Positions 40,403 through 48,234 of a stretch of DNA of 48,234 nt are shown in pieces. Positions within the stretch are counted from its first letter, which is position 1; each line of letters starts with the position of its first letter. The position numbers were made by a program, and so were the translations under genes. Source of the stretch: an uncultured Gemmatimonadota bacterium (GTDB lineage: Bacteria > Latescibacterota > UBA2968 > UBA8231); assembly GCA_903893785.1 (NCBI GenBank), contig CAITNQ010000387.1, forward strand, positions 1 through 48,234, in the 5' to 3' direction. The notes below the pieces were generated by a model. It was given only the letters and a program-made list of their open reading frames with translations. It did not search any database and was not told the origin of the DNA.

Positions 40403-40847
40403 ATGCCCTAATCTGTCGGTATTATTGGCAGAGCTGCCGTTGCAGCACCCGGCTACCCAGTTCCACGGGGTCAGCCCAAGCGGTTCCCCCCACGGCAGTC
40501 ACGGACTCTCAGCTCGCCCAGCCTTTCCCTTCGGCCGAATCAGTAGGGCTCAACTATACCTTCAGTGCGAAGCCTGCGGTCGATAGAGCCCGCCGCAACG
40601 CGCTGCCTGCAGTTCAGAGGCGGCGCCGACAGTCCAGGGACATGCTGACTCAGCGCGTCGCCGACGGGCCTGTTGCCGCCATGCGCCGCGCTGACAGCCG
40701 CAACACACGGCGGCAGGCGCGGTCTTGCCGTTCGATTATCCACAGACGGTAATTCCGTCGACCGCGGTTCATGCAGCCGGCCATCACGGCGCGGCGCCCC
40801 TGAACTGCGCCCCTCGCTTCACAGGTGCCCACGTGCAACAAGACACC

Positions 40848-42317
40848 ATGAACCCACCCCTCCAGGAATCGACCGGCGTGTCTACCATGTCTGCGGAAGA
40901 CGACGGCGCGGCCAGCGCCCAGTTCGCCGATTCCGACGCCGATTCCGATCAGGACTCTCGTCGCGGACCCGATGACCGGCCCATGGATCCGTCCCGGCCA
41001 GGCGAAAGCCGGCGGTCTCGCAAGGGGAACCGACGGCCCGTGCCGCCCGGTAATCACAAGATCCAGAAGATGAACATCGTCGAGCTCCAGCACATGAACA
41101 TCCTGGACCTGCAGGAGCTCGCCCGCAATCTGGAAGTGGCCGAGTATTCGGTCCTGCGCAAACAGGAATTGATCTTCGCCATCCTCAAGCACCAAACCGA
41201 GCGCAGCGGCCTGATTTTCGCCCAGGGCGTGCTCGAGGTGCTGGAAGAAGGCTTCGGTTTCCTCCGCTCGCCGAGCTACAACTACTTGCCCGGTCCCGAC
41301 GACATTTATGTGTCGCACTCGCAGATCAAGCGTTTCGGCCTGCGCACCGGTGACACCATCTCGGGGCAGATCCGACCGCCCAAGAACGACGAGAAGTATT
41401 TCGCGCTCCTTCGGGTCGAGGCGATCAACTACGAAGATCCCGAAGTCACCAAGAACAAGACCATCTTCGAGAACCTGACGGCCCTGCATCCGCGTGAGCG
41501 TTTCCGCCTTGAGCACACGCCCAAGGACATGACCACGCGGATCATGGACCTGTTGTGCCCGGTCGGCAAGGGGCAGCGTGGTCTGATCGTGGCCCCGCCC
41601 TTCACGGGCAAGACGATGTTGCTGCAGAAGCTGGCCAACGCCATCACCACCAACCACCCCGAGGTGGCGCTGATCGTGCTGCTGATCGACGAGCGCCCCG
41701 AGGAAGTGACCGACATGCTGCGGTCGGTCAATGGCGAGGTGATCAGCTCAACCTTCGACGAGCCGGCGACGCGGCATGTACAGGTCGCCGAGATGGTCAT
41801 CGAGAAAGCCAAGCGGCTGGTTGAGCACAAGCGCGACGTGGTCGTGCTGCTCGACAGCATCACCCGCCTGGCGCGCGCCTACAACACGGTGACGCCGCAC
41901 AGCGGCCGCATCCTGACCGGCGGTGTGGACTCCACGGCGCTGCAATGGCCGCGGCGGTTCTTCGCCGCCGCCCGCAAGCTCGAAGAGGGCGGTAGCCTGA
42001 CCATCATCGCCACGGCCTTGGTCGACACCGGCAGCCGCATGGACGAGGTCATCTTCGAGGAATTCAAAGGCACCGGCAACATGCAGGTGGTGCTCGACCG
42101 TAAGCTGAGCAACCGGCGCACCTTCCCGGCGATCGACGTCACCTCGACCAGTACGCGCAAAGAGGAACTGCTGCTGACCGAGTATGAGCTGAACCGGATC
42201 TGGGTCCTGCGCCGCATCCTGAACCAGATGGGTGTCATCGAAGGCATGGAGTTCCTGCTCGAACGCATGCAGGGAACCGGTTCGAACGAGGAGTTCCTCA
42301 AGGTCATGAACGACTGA
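40848..42317 (+). CDS. rho: Transcription termination factor Rho
   Basis: ATG 40848 gives 489 residues; ATG 40887 and an upstream TTG at 40725 are alternatives, none with a strong ribosome site. After an acidic, disordered head come a Rho N-terminal domain ([29 protein letters not shown]) and the RNA-binding cold-shock-like domain ([30 protein letters not shown]). The ATPase has Walker [14 protein letters not shown], Walker [17 protein letters not shown], and the Q/R-loop segments. Role: RNA-dependent helicase ending transcription. rpmE follows. Confidence 0.96.
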   Translation: MNPPLQESTGVSTMSAEDDGAASAQFADSDADSDQDSRRGPDDRPMDPSRPGESRRSRKGNRRPVPPGNHKIQKMNIVELQHMNILDLQELARNLEVAEYSVLRKQELIFAILKHQTERSGLIFAQGVLEVLEEGFGFLRSPSYNYLPGPDDIYVSHSQIKRFGLRTGDTISGQIRPPKNDEKYFALLRVEAINYEDPEVTKNKTIFENLTALHPRERFRLEHTPKDMTTRIMDLLCPVGKGQRGLIVAPPFTGKTMLLQKLANAITTNHPEVALIVLLIDERPEEVTDMLRSVNGEVISSTFDEPATRHVQVAEMVIEKAKRLVEHKRDVVVLLDSITRLARAYNTVTPHSGRILTGGVDSTALQWPRRFFAAARKLEEGGSLTIIATALVDTGSRMDEVIFEEFKGTGNMQVVLDRKLSNRRTFPAIDVTSTSTRKEELLLTEYELNRIWVLRRILNQMGVIEGMEFLLERMQGTGSNEEFLKVMND

Positions 42318-42323
42318 GCCGCC

Positions 42324-42350
42324 GGCGGCGGGCCCGGGGCGCCCGCCGCC
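42324..42350 (+). terminator. GC-rich hairpin after rho
   Basis: GGCGGCGGGC (42324-42333) pairs perfectly with GCCCGCCGCC (42341-42350) over a 7-base loop, seven bases after the rho stop. There is no T-run, so it may pause or protect the transcript rather than end it alone. Confidence 0.45.
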
Positions 42351-42413
42351 GCTGCGGTGGCCGGACCCGCCCGCGGCGACGCGACGCCGGCAGCGCCCCT
42401 AGGGCACCGGCTC

Positions 42414-42442
42414 TTGCGCGGAACAGAGCCCGAGTCTATTTT
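42414..42442 (+). promoter_or_regulatory. Candidate rpmE promoter
   Basis: TTGCGC (42414-42419), 17-base spacer, TATTTT (42437-42442), about 45 bases ahead of the rpmE start. The -35 box is weak, so the assignment is tentative. Confidence 0.4.
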
Positions 42443-42486
42443 CTGGTGTCTAGAGCTGTCTGCATCGGCCAAGCGGAGGACGGATC

Positions 42487-42720
42487 GTGAAGGAAGGCAT
42501 TCACCCCAAATACGTCGACTCGACCATCTCCTGCGCCTGCGGCAGCGTGGTCAAGACCCGGGCCACTGTGGAGCGCATGCACGTCGATGTGTGCTCGCAG
42601 TGTCACCCCTTCTACACCGGCAAACGCCAGCAGGTAGTGGACCGCGGTGGTCGTATCGAGCAGTTCAAGCGCCGCTACAACCTGGAGCAGGGCAGCCCGG
42701 CTGCGGCGCCTCAGGCCTGA
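42487..42720 (+). CDS. rpmE: Ribosomal protein bL31, zinc-binding form
   Basis: The 77-residue protein starts at GTG 42487, preceded by GGAGGA. Cys16, Cys18, Cys36 and Cys39 (CACG, VCSQCHPFYTG) mark the zinc-containing C+ form, which cells can swap for a C- form in zinc limitation. The KEGIHPKY start and FKRRY end are standard. Gene order rho-rpmE-...-prfA is conserved in many bacteria. Confidence 0.96.
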   Translation: MKEGIHPKYVDSTISCACGSVVKTRATVERMHVDVCSQCHPFYTGKRQQVVDRGGRIEQFKRRYNLEQGSPAAAPQA

Positions 42721-42736
42721 TCTCATCGTCATCCAT

Positions 42737-42781
42737 AAGGCGATAAGACCGACTCCTCGAGGACTCCGGTCTTGTCGCCTT
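42737..42781 (+). terminator. Intrinsic terminator after rpmE
   Basis: AAGGCGATAAGACCG (42737-42751) pairs with CGGTCTTGTCGCCTT (42767-42781), 15 bp with one mismatch-type T-G pair, followed by TCGTTTG. The next ATG is only 15 bases on, so the DUF1385 gene is translated from read-through or from a promoter inside the hairpin region. Confidence 0.75.
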
Positions 42782-42795
42782 TCGTTTGTACTCCC

Positions 42796-43787
42796 ATGAA
42801 GCCAGCGGCCGACAGCCCCAGCGCCAACCAGGCTGAGATCGTCGAGGACCTGCCTATCGGCGGCCAGGCGGTCATCGAGGGCGTCATGATGCGCGTTCCG
42901 GGCCGGATTGTCACGGCCGTGCGCGCGCCGGACGGCCGGATCGTCGTGCGCGACGAGGCCTACATGCCGATCACGCGGCGATACCGCCTCCTGGGCATAC
43001 CCGTGGTGCGGGGCGCGGTGTCTTTCTTCGAGATGATGGTCATCGGCATGCGGGCGCTCAGTTTCTCGGCTGACGTGGCCATGGAAGGCGAAGACGAAGC
43101 CAAACCGCGGACCCGGGCCACGGAGTGGAAAGAGAAGCTGGCCCTGGCGGCGACCCTGGTGCTTTCCCTGGCCCTGGGGATCGGCGTGTTCTTCCTGGTG
43201 CCGTTGGCCATTTCGCAACTGCTCCACCTGCAGCGCAACGCCCTGCTGTTCAACGTGGCGGCTGGCGCCGTGCGCGTGGTGCTGCTGCTGACGTACATGG
43301 CGGCCATCAGTCGCTGGGGCGAGATCCGGCGCGTCTTTGCCTATCACGGCGCGGAGCACAAGTCCATCTTTGCGCGCGAAGCCGGGGCCCTGCTCACGGT
43401 GGACGGCGCCCGGCCGTGGCCGCGTTTCCATCCCCGCTGCGGGACCAGTTTCATGCTCATCGTGGTGCTCATCGCCATCGCCGTGTTCGCCGTCGTGGAC
43501 TCGCTCTTCCCTGTGGTCGTCGGGCACCCCCAGAGCCTGGTGGAGCGCTTCCTTACCCACGTGGCGCTGCTGCCCCTGGTGGGCGGCGTGGGCTTCGAGT
43601 TGCTGAAGCTGTCGGGGCGCAAACGCCACCATCCGTTGGCCCGGTGGCTGATGGCTCCGGGCCTCTGGCTCCAGCGCCTGACCACCTGCGAGCCCGATGA
43701 CAGTCAGCTTGAGGTGGCGCTGGCGGCGCTGCGCTCGGCGTTGGGCGAGGTCGTGCCTGGCGTGGTTCCGGCCGCGAGCCTGCGACC

Positions 43788-43791
<4 letters not shown>
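42796..43791 (+). CDS. DUF1385 (YqhQ-like) membrane protein
   Basis: ATG 42796 gives 331 residues. The family signature GGQAVIEGVMMRVPG opens it, then YRLLGIPVVRGAVSFFEMMVIGM and VFAYHGAEHKSIFAREAG with FHPRCGTSFMLIVVLI. At least three membrane helices are evident (LALAATLVLSLALGIGVFFLVP, LFNVAAGAVRVVLLLTYMAA, LIVVLIAIAVFAVVD). Homologues commonly lie between rpmE and prfA. The function is not settled. Its stop overlaps the prfA start (ATGA). Confidence 0.92.
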
Positions 43792-44891
<1,100 letters not shown>

Positions 44892-44903
44892 GCGGCGCGG
44901 GCG

Positions 44904-45776
44904 ATGACCGAGCGCGTCTGGGGGCTGCTCGAACTGCTCAGCGAAACCACCCGTTACCTGACGGGTAAGGGCTTCCGCCAGGCCCGGTTGGACGCCGAAC
45001 TGCTCCTGGCTGATGTGCTGGGCCTGAAGCGGCTGGATCTCTACCTGCAGTTTGAGCGCCAGTTGACGGCTGCCGAGGTGGATGCCTACCGCGAACACAT
45101 CCGTCGACGCCTGCGTCGCGAACCGGTCCAGCAGATCACCGGCAAGGCCGCCTTCCGTGAGTTGACTCTGGCCGTGACGGCCGACGTGCTGGTACCGCGG
45201 CCGGAGACCGAGATCCTGGTGCAGGCGGTCCTTGAACTGCTGCCTCCCGAGGCACCGGGCCCCGTGCTGGATGTGGGGTGCGGCAGCGGTGCCGTGGCGC
45301 TGTCCCTGGCCAGCGAGCGGCCCGGCCTGCGGGTGGTGGCCACCGATCTGTCGGCTGCCGCCCTGCGGGTGGCGCGCGGCAATGCCCGGGCCCTGGAACT
45401 GGGAACGCGGCTGACCTTTGTTCGGGGGGACCTGCTCGAGCCGTGGCGCCCGGATGGCGCGGGCTTTGCCGCCGTGGTCAGCAACCCGCCGTACATCCCT
45501 TCTGCCGCCATCGCTGACCTGGAGCCCGAGGTCCGCGATTGGGAACCCCACCTGGCGCTGGACGGTGGCGCGGACGGGCTGACCGTCGTGCGACGCCTGG
45601 CCGCCGCGGCAGGCCCGTTGCTGGCCCCCGGCGGTGTTCTGTGCCTGGAAATCGGCGATGGCCAGACCGCGGCGGTCACCGAGCTGCTCAGCGCCGCGGG
45701 CCCCTTCACCGAGGTCACGCCGCGGCGGGACCTGGCCGGTGTCTGGCGTATAATCACCGCGCGCCGGGGGCACTGA
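44904..45776 (+). CDS. prmC: Release factor glutamine methyltransferase
   Basis: This 290-residue SAM-dependent enzyme methylates the GGQ glutamine of release factors. It has an N-terminal helical domain (LDAELLLADVLGLKRLDLYL), the REPVQQITGKAAFRELTLAV link, SAM motif I LDVGCGSGAVALSLA and the catalytic VVSNPPYIPSA (NPPY near residue 193). A clean ATG lies 13 bases after prfA, so the two are cotranscribed. Confidence 0.95.
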   Translation: MTERVWGLLELLSETTRYLTGKGFRQARLDAELLLADVLGLKRLDLYLQFERQLTAAEVDAYREHIRRRLRREPVQQITGKAAFRELTLAVTADVLVPRPETEILVQAVLELLPPEAPGPVLDVGCGSGAVALSLASERPGLRVVATDLSAAALRVARGNARALELGTRLTFVRGDLLEPWRPDGAGFAAVVSNPPYIPSAAIADLEPEVRDWEPHLALDGGADGLTVVRRLAAAAGPLLAPGGVLCLEIGDGQTAAVTELLSAAGPFTEVTPRRDLAGVWRIITARRGH

Positions 45777-45951
45777 GGTGCGTCACCCAAACGCGCCAGC
45801 GCTGTAACCTTAACTGCCCGTTGGCGTCCCCATACGGGGCCCACAGATTCGCCCGCATCGACCCCAACCTGCTGCGCGCCAGCCTGATAGTGTGCTTTCC
45901 GGGGCCCTGGCACGGTCTTTGTAAGGGGATCCGCATCGGCCTGCTTTTGGT

Positions 45952-45980
45952 TTGACACATGCACAAAAGAGCACTATCTT
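45952..45980 (+). promoter_or_regulatory. recA promoter
   Basis: TTGACA (45952-45957), 17-base spacer, TATCTT (45975-45980). The spacer is filled by the SOS-box-like operator. The transcript leader is about 108 bases. No gene lies in 45777-46094. Confidence 0.85.
45958..45975. promoter_or_regulatory. LexA-type operator in the recA promoter
   Basis: CATGCACAAAAGAGCACT sits between -35 and -10, where a bound repressor would block RNA polymerase. TGCAC-AAAA-GAGCA fits TGCNC-N4-GNGCA, as described for Fibrobacter LexA. No lexA gene is in the window. The close match at 27027-27044 in the prophage is the main support that this is a regulatory site. Confidence 0.75.
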
Positions 45981-46094
45981 TGTGTGCAGGTATTGCCCCT
46001 GCATCCCCCGTGGTGCCGACCGGCTAGCCGACGCCTCGCTCCGAGGCCCTTCCACAATCCGGGGGACTGGGGTTCACGCCACCAGGAGGGCACC

Positions 46095-47210
46095 ATGGCA
46101 GTCCCCAAGACCAAAGCAGGTTCCGCCACGGCCGCCAAAGACGGCGGCGACAGCGCCATCAAGCAAGCGGTCGACCAGATCGAGCGTCAGTTCGGCAAGG
46201 GTTCAATCATGCGCCTGGGCGAGTCCTCGGTGATCGAGACTGAGTTCATTCCCTCGGGTGCCCTGTCACTGGACCTGGCCCTCGGCATCGGCGGCGTACC
46301 CCGGGGCCGCATTGTCGAGCTCTTCGGTCCCGAATCCGCCGGCAAGACCATGCTGGCCCTCAGCATCGTGGCGCAGTCACAGCGTCGCGGTGGCGTTGCC
46401 GCATTCATCGACGCCGAGCATGCGCTCGATGTGGGTTTTGCCCGCAAACTGGGTGTCGACGTCGACAATCTGCTGGTGTCGCAACCCGACTCAGGCGAAG
46501 AAGCGCTGGAGATCACCGATACCCTGGTGCGCAGCGGCGCGGTCGACATCGTCGTGGTCGACTCGGTGGCGGCGCTGGTGCCCAAGGCCGAGCTGGAAGG
46601 CGAAATGGGCGATTCGCATGTGGGTCTGCAGGCGCGTCTCATGTCGCAGGCCCTGCGCAAGCTGACCGGGTCGGCGCAGAAGTCCGGCACCACGGTGCTG
46701 TTCATCAACCAGTTGCGCATGAAGATCGGCGTCATGTTCGGCAACCCCGAAACCACTACCGGCGGCCGGGCGCTGTGTTTCTACGCCTCCGTGCGCCTCG
46801 ATATCCGCGGTGTCGGGGCGATCAAAGACGGCGAGGAAGTCATCGGCCGCCGGACGCGCGTCAAGGTGGTCAAGAACAAGGTGGCGCCGCCGTTCCGCGA
46901 GGCCGAGTTCGATATCCTGTTCCGCGGCGACGATGTCGGCATCTCGCGCGAGGGCGACCTGCTCGACCTCGCCGTCGATCGCGGCATTGTCGACAAGAAC
47001 GGCACCTGGTTTTCCTATGGCGGCGAGCGTCTGGGGCAGGGCCGCGAGAGCACCCGCGTGTTCCTGCGCGACAACCCCACGGTGTACGAGCGCATCGAAT
47101 CGGCGCTGCGCCAGGTGCTCGACCTCAAGGCAGGCAGCCCGCCGGTACCGTCAGCTGCCGCCCAGGCAGAAGCAGAAGAGGACACCCTGGTCGACCTGGT
47201 CACTGCCTGA
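46095..47210 (+). CDS. recA: Recombinase RecA
   Basis: ATG 46095, four bases after GGAGGG, gives 371 residues. Walker A is GPESAGKT (about 78-85), Walker [14 protein letters not shown], with the MAW-like loop L2 segment [32 protein letters not shown] and the DNA-binding loop L1 ([14 protein letters not shown]). It forms filaments on ssDNA, drives recombination, and stimulates cleavage of LexA. The C-terminal 30 residues are acidic, as usual. Confidence 0.97.
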   Translation: MAVPKTKAGSATAAKDGGDSAIKQAVDQIERQFGKGSIMRLGESSVIETEFIPSGALSLDLALGIGGVPRGRIVELFGPESAGKTMLALSIVAQSQRRGGVAAFIDAEHALDVGFARKLGVDVDNLLVSQPDSGEEALEITDTLVRSGAVDIVVVDSVAALVPKAELEGEMGDSHVGLQARLMSQALRKLTGSAQKSGTTVLFINQLRMKIGVMFGNPETTTGGRALCFYASVRLDIRGVGAIKDGEEVIGRRTRVKVVKNKVAPPFREAEFDILFRGDDVGISREGDLLDLAVDRGIVDKNGTWFSYGGERLGQGRESTRVFLRDNPTVYERIESALRQVLDLKAGSPPVPSAAAQAEAEEDTLVDLVTA

Positions 47211-47353
47211 GGCAGCGCTCCGGCCAGGCCGGGTCTGGTGGCTCCGGAACAGGCTACCCCCAAGGCAAACCAGCACCGGACCACGGCCACCAATACCCGG
47301 CCACCGTCCGACGCGCCCGGCGACCCGCCCGAGCAGCGGCAGCGGGCGCTAAC

Positions 47354-47399
47354 GATTCTGGCGTGAGACGGTTCCCCCCTCCCGCCTCACGCCAGAATC
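47354..47399. terminator. Perfect 14-bp hairpin after recA
   Basis: GATTCTGGCGTGAG (47354-47367) and CTCACGCCAGAATC (47386-47399) are perfect complements around an 18-base GC-rich loop, about 145 bases after the recA stop. It lacks a T-run on either strand. It may end transcripts of recA and of the convergent dehydrogenase gene. Confidence 0.5.
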
Positions 47400-47460
47400 A
47401 CGCCGCCCTCCGCCCTGCCCGCCGAGACTGCCTGTCACCTGCCAACCCCAGCCGTCCGTA

Positions 47461-47657
47461 ACCTGCCCACTCCCAAGAGCCGCAACCGGCTCCCGGAAGC
47501 AGCCGCCTAGGGTGCCCGCAGCGCCGGCCCATGGCTTGTCCACTCGAGCGGCCCGCGACCTGCCCACCTCCGGGCCCCCGCACCGTTTCGCGAAGCAGCC
47601 GCCAAGGGTGCCCCCCAAAGCCGCCCCATGGCCTGTCCACTGGAGCGGCCGACACGC
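47461..47657. repeat. Tandem imperfect repeats of about 97 bp after recA
   Basis: Two adjacent units share ACCTGCCCAC (47461 and 47558), GAAGCAGCCGCC (47496 and 47592), then CCCATGGC-TGTCCACT-GAGCGGCC (to 47553 and 47650). A diverged third unit may follow to about 47745. Open frames cross it on both strands but none is protein-like. The rest of 47211-47858 shows nothing else beyond the hairpin at 47354. Confidence 0.55.
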
Positions 47658-47858
47658 GGCCCAACCCCAACGGCCGCTGCCCGTTCTCCGCGGCACCCGG
47701 TAGGGGGGCCCCCAGCACCGCCCCACGGCCCGTCTACCCATCGGCCTACCCGTGGACCCGGCGCAGCGGCCCCAGCCTGCTCGCGAGCCGCGTTCGCGCC
47801 GCCCGGTCGGGGCATCGGCACCGGCCCAACCCTACGGCCCAGCCAGCCCGGGTTCGGG

Positions 47859-48234
47859 TCAGATGCCGCCGGCCAGCTCGACAACCATCTTTAGCGTCTC
47901 TTCGCGGTGCGACGCGGCCATGGCTAAGGCCTGGGGCACCTCGTGAAGGGGCAGCCGGTGCGAGATCAGCGGTTCCAGCGCCACCTTGCCACGGCTGGCC
48001 AGGAATATGGCCCGGGGGTACACATGGCCCATGCGGCGCACCATTTTCAGGCTCAGGCCTTTGCGCCGCACTACTGAGGCGCTCAGGCTGAAATCCTCGC
48101 CTTCGGGAATACCCGCCAGGATCACACGCCCACCGATGCGTACGGCGCGCGTGGCGTGGTCGGGCGCTGCGGCTGAGTCCGTCGCCTCGATGACGACATC
48201 CACCCCCCGGCCTCCCGTCCACTCGGCTATCGGC
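47859..48234 (-). CDS. Zinc-type alcohol dehydrogenase family protein, C-terminal part
   Basis: The frame is open from the window's right edge to a stop at 47859, about 124 codons. It reads IAEWTGGRGVDVVIEATDSAAAP, then GGRVILAGIPEG, VVRRKGLSLKMVRRMGHVYPRAIFL and ends PLHEVPQALAMAASHREETLKMVVEL. These are the Rossmann-fold and C-terminal signatures of medium-chain dehydrogenases (sorbitol/threonine dehydrogenase type), where DVVIEA and the phrase LISHRLPLHEVPQAL recur. Zinc ligands would be in the missing N-terminal half. It converges with recA. Confidence 0.85.
   Translation of the reverse strand, partial: PIAEWTGGRGVDVVIEATDSAAAPDHATRAVRIGGRVILAGIPEGEDFSLSASVVRRKGLSLKMVRRMGHVYPRAIFLASRGKVALEPLISHRLPLHEVPQALAMAASHREETLKMVVELAGGI

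Overview
The window is GC-rich bacterial DNA holding most of a lambda-like siphovirus prophage (from base 1, where it is cut off, to about 34,820), followed by host housekeeping genes. The host block is dnaG, two secreted proteins with dockerin-like repeats, rho-rpmE-DUF1385-prfA-prmC, recA, and the 3' part of an alcohol dehydrogenase family gene. The dockerin-like repeats (DGKIDFDDFF-FADHFG type) and a recA promoter carrying TGCAC-N4-GAGCA, which fits the Fibrobacter-type LexA box TGCNC-N4-GNGCA, suggest an uncultured member of the FCB superphylum (a Latescibacterota or Eisenbacteria-like lineage would fit). This is an inference, not an identification.

Prophage late arm (minus strand, read right to left from about 25.9 kb): endolysin (lytic transglycosylase), XhlA-like holin candidate, second small membrane protein, candidate cos region, small and large terminase, gpW, portal, S49 protease with nested scaffold, decoration protein with inserted repeats, major capsid protein, head-tail adaptor, DUF6441-type neck/tail protein, tail terminator, two paralogous tail tube proteins, tail assembly chaperone with an A AAA AAC frameshift site, a 1298-residue tape measure protein, distal tail proteins, then two fibre-like proteins that carry Sec-type signal peptides. 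One of these joins a spherulin-4-like domain to an S74-type chaperone end.

Control region (25.6-28.1 kb): a leader with mutually exclusive hairpins ahead of the lysis genes, a small Cys-rich gene, about ten copies of the 9-mer AAAGGTGCT in 265 bp (iteron-like), a consensus rightward promoter with an operator nearly identical to the recA box, a CI-like repressor on the opposite strand, and a strong hairpin.

Replication arm (plus strand, 27.7-34.8 kb): a small hypothetical gene, an SSB-like protein, a RuvC-like nuclease, a Prim-Pol/SF3 helicase, a TubC-N-like protein, an Arg/Trp-repeat protein, a Gp157/Gam-like protein, a sigma-70 factor and an excisionase-like HTH protein. It ends about 30 bp from the 3' end of a tRNA with anticodon CAT (Ile2-like), the probable attachment site. 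No integrase is visible, so the left prophage end and integrase probably lie beyond base 1.

Taken together, the phage seems to read host DNA damage through the same operator that controls recA. Its main damage-responsive promoter fires antisense to its own repressor and towards its replication genes, and it brings a sigma factor that may serve its late genes.
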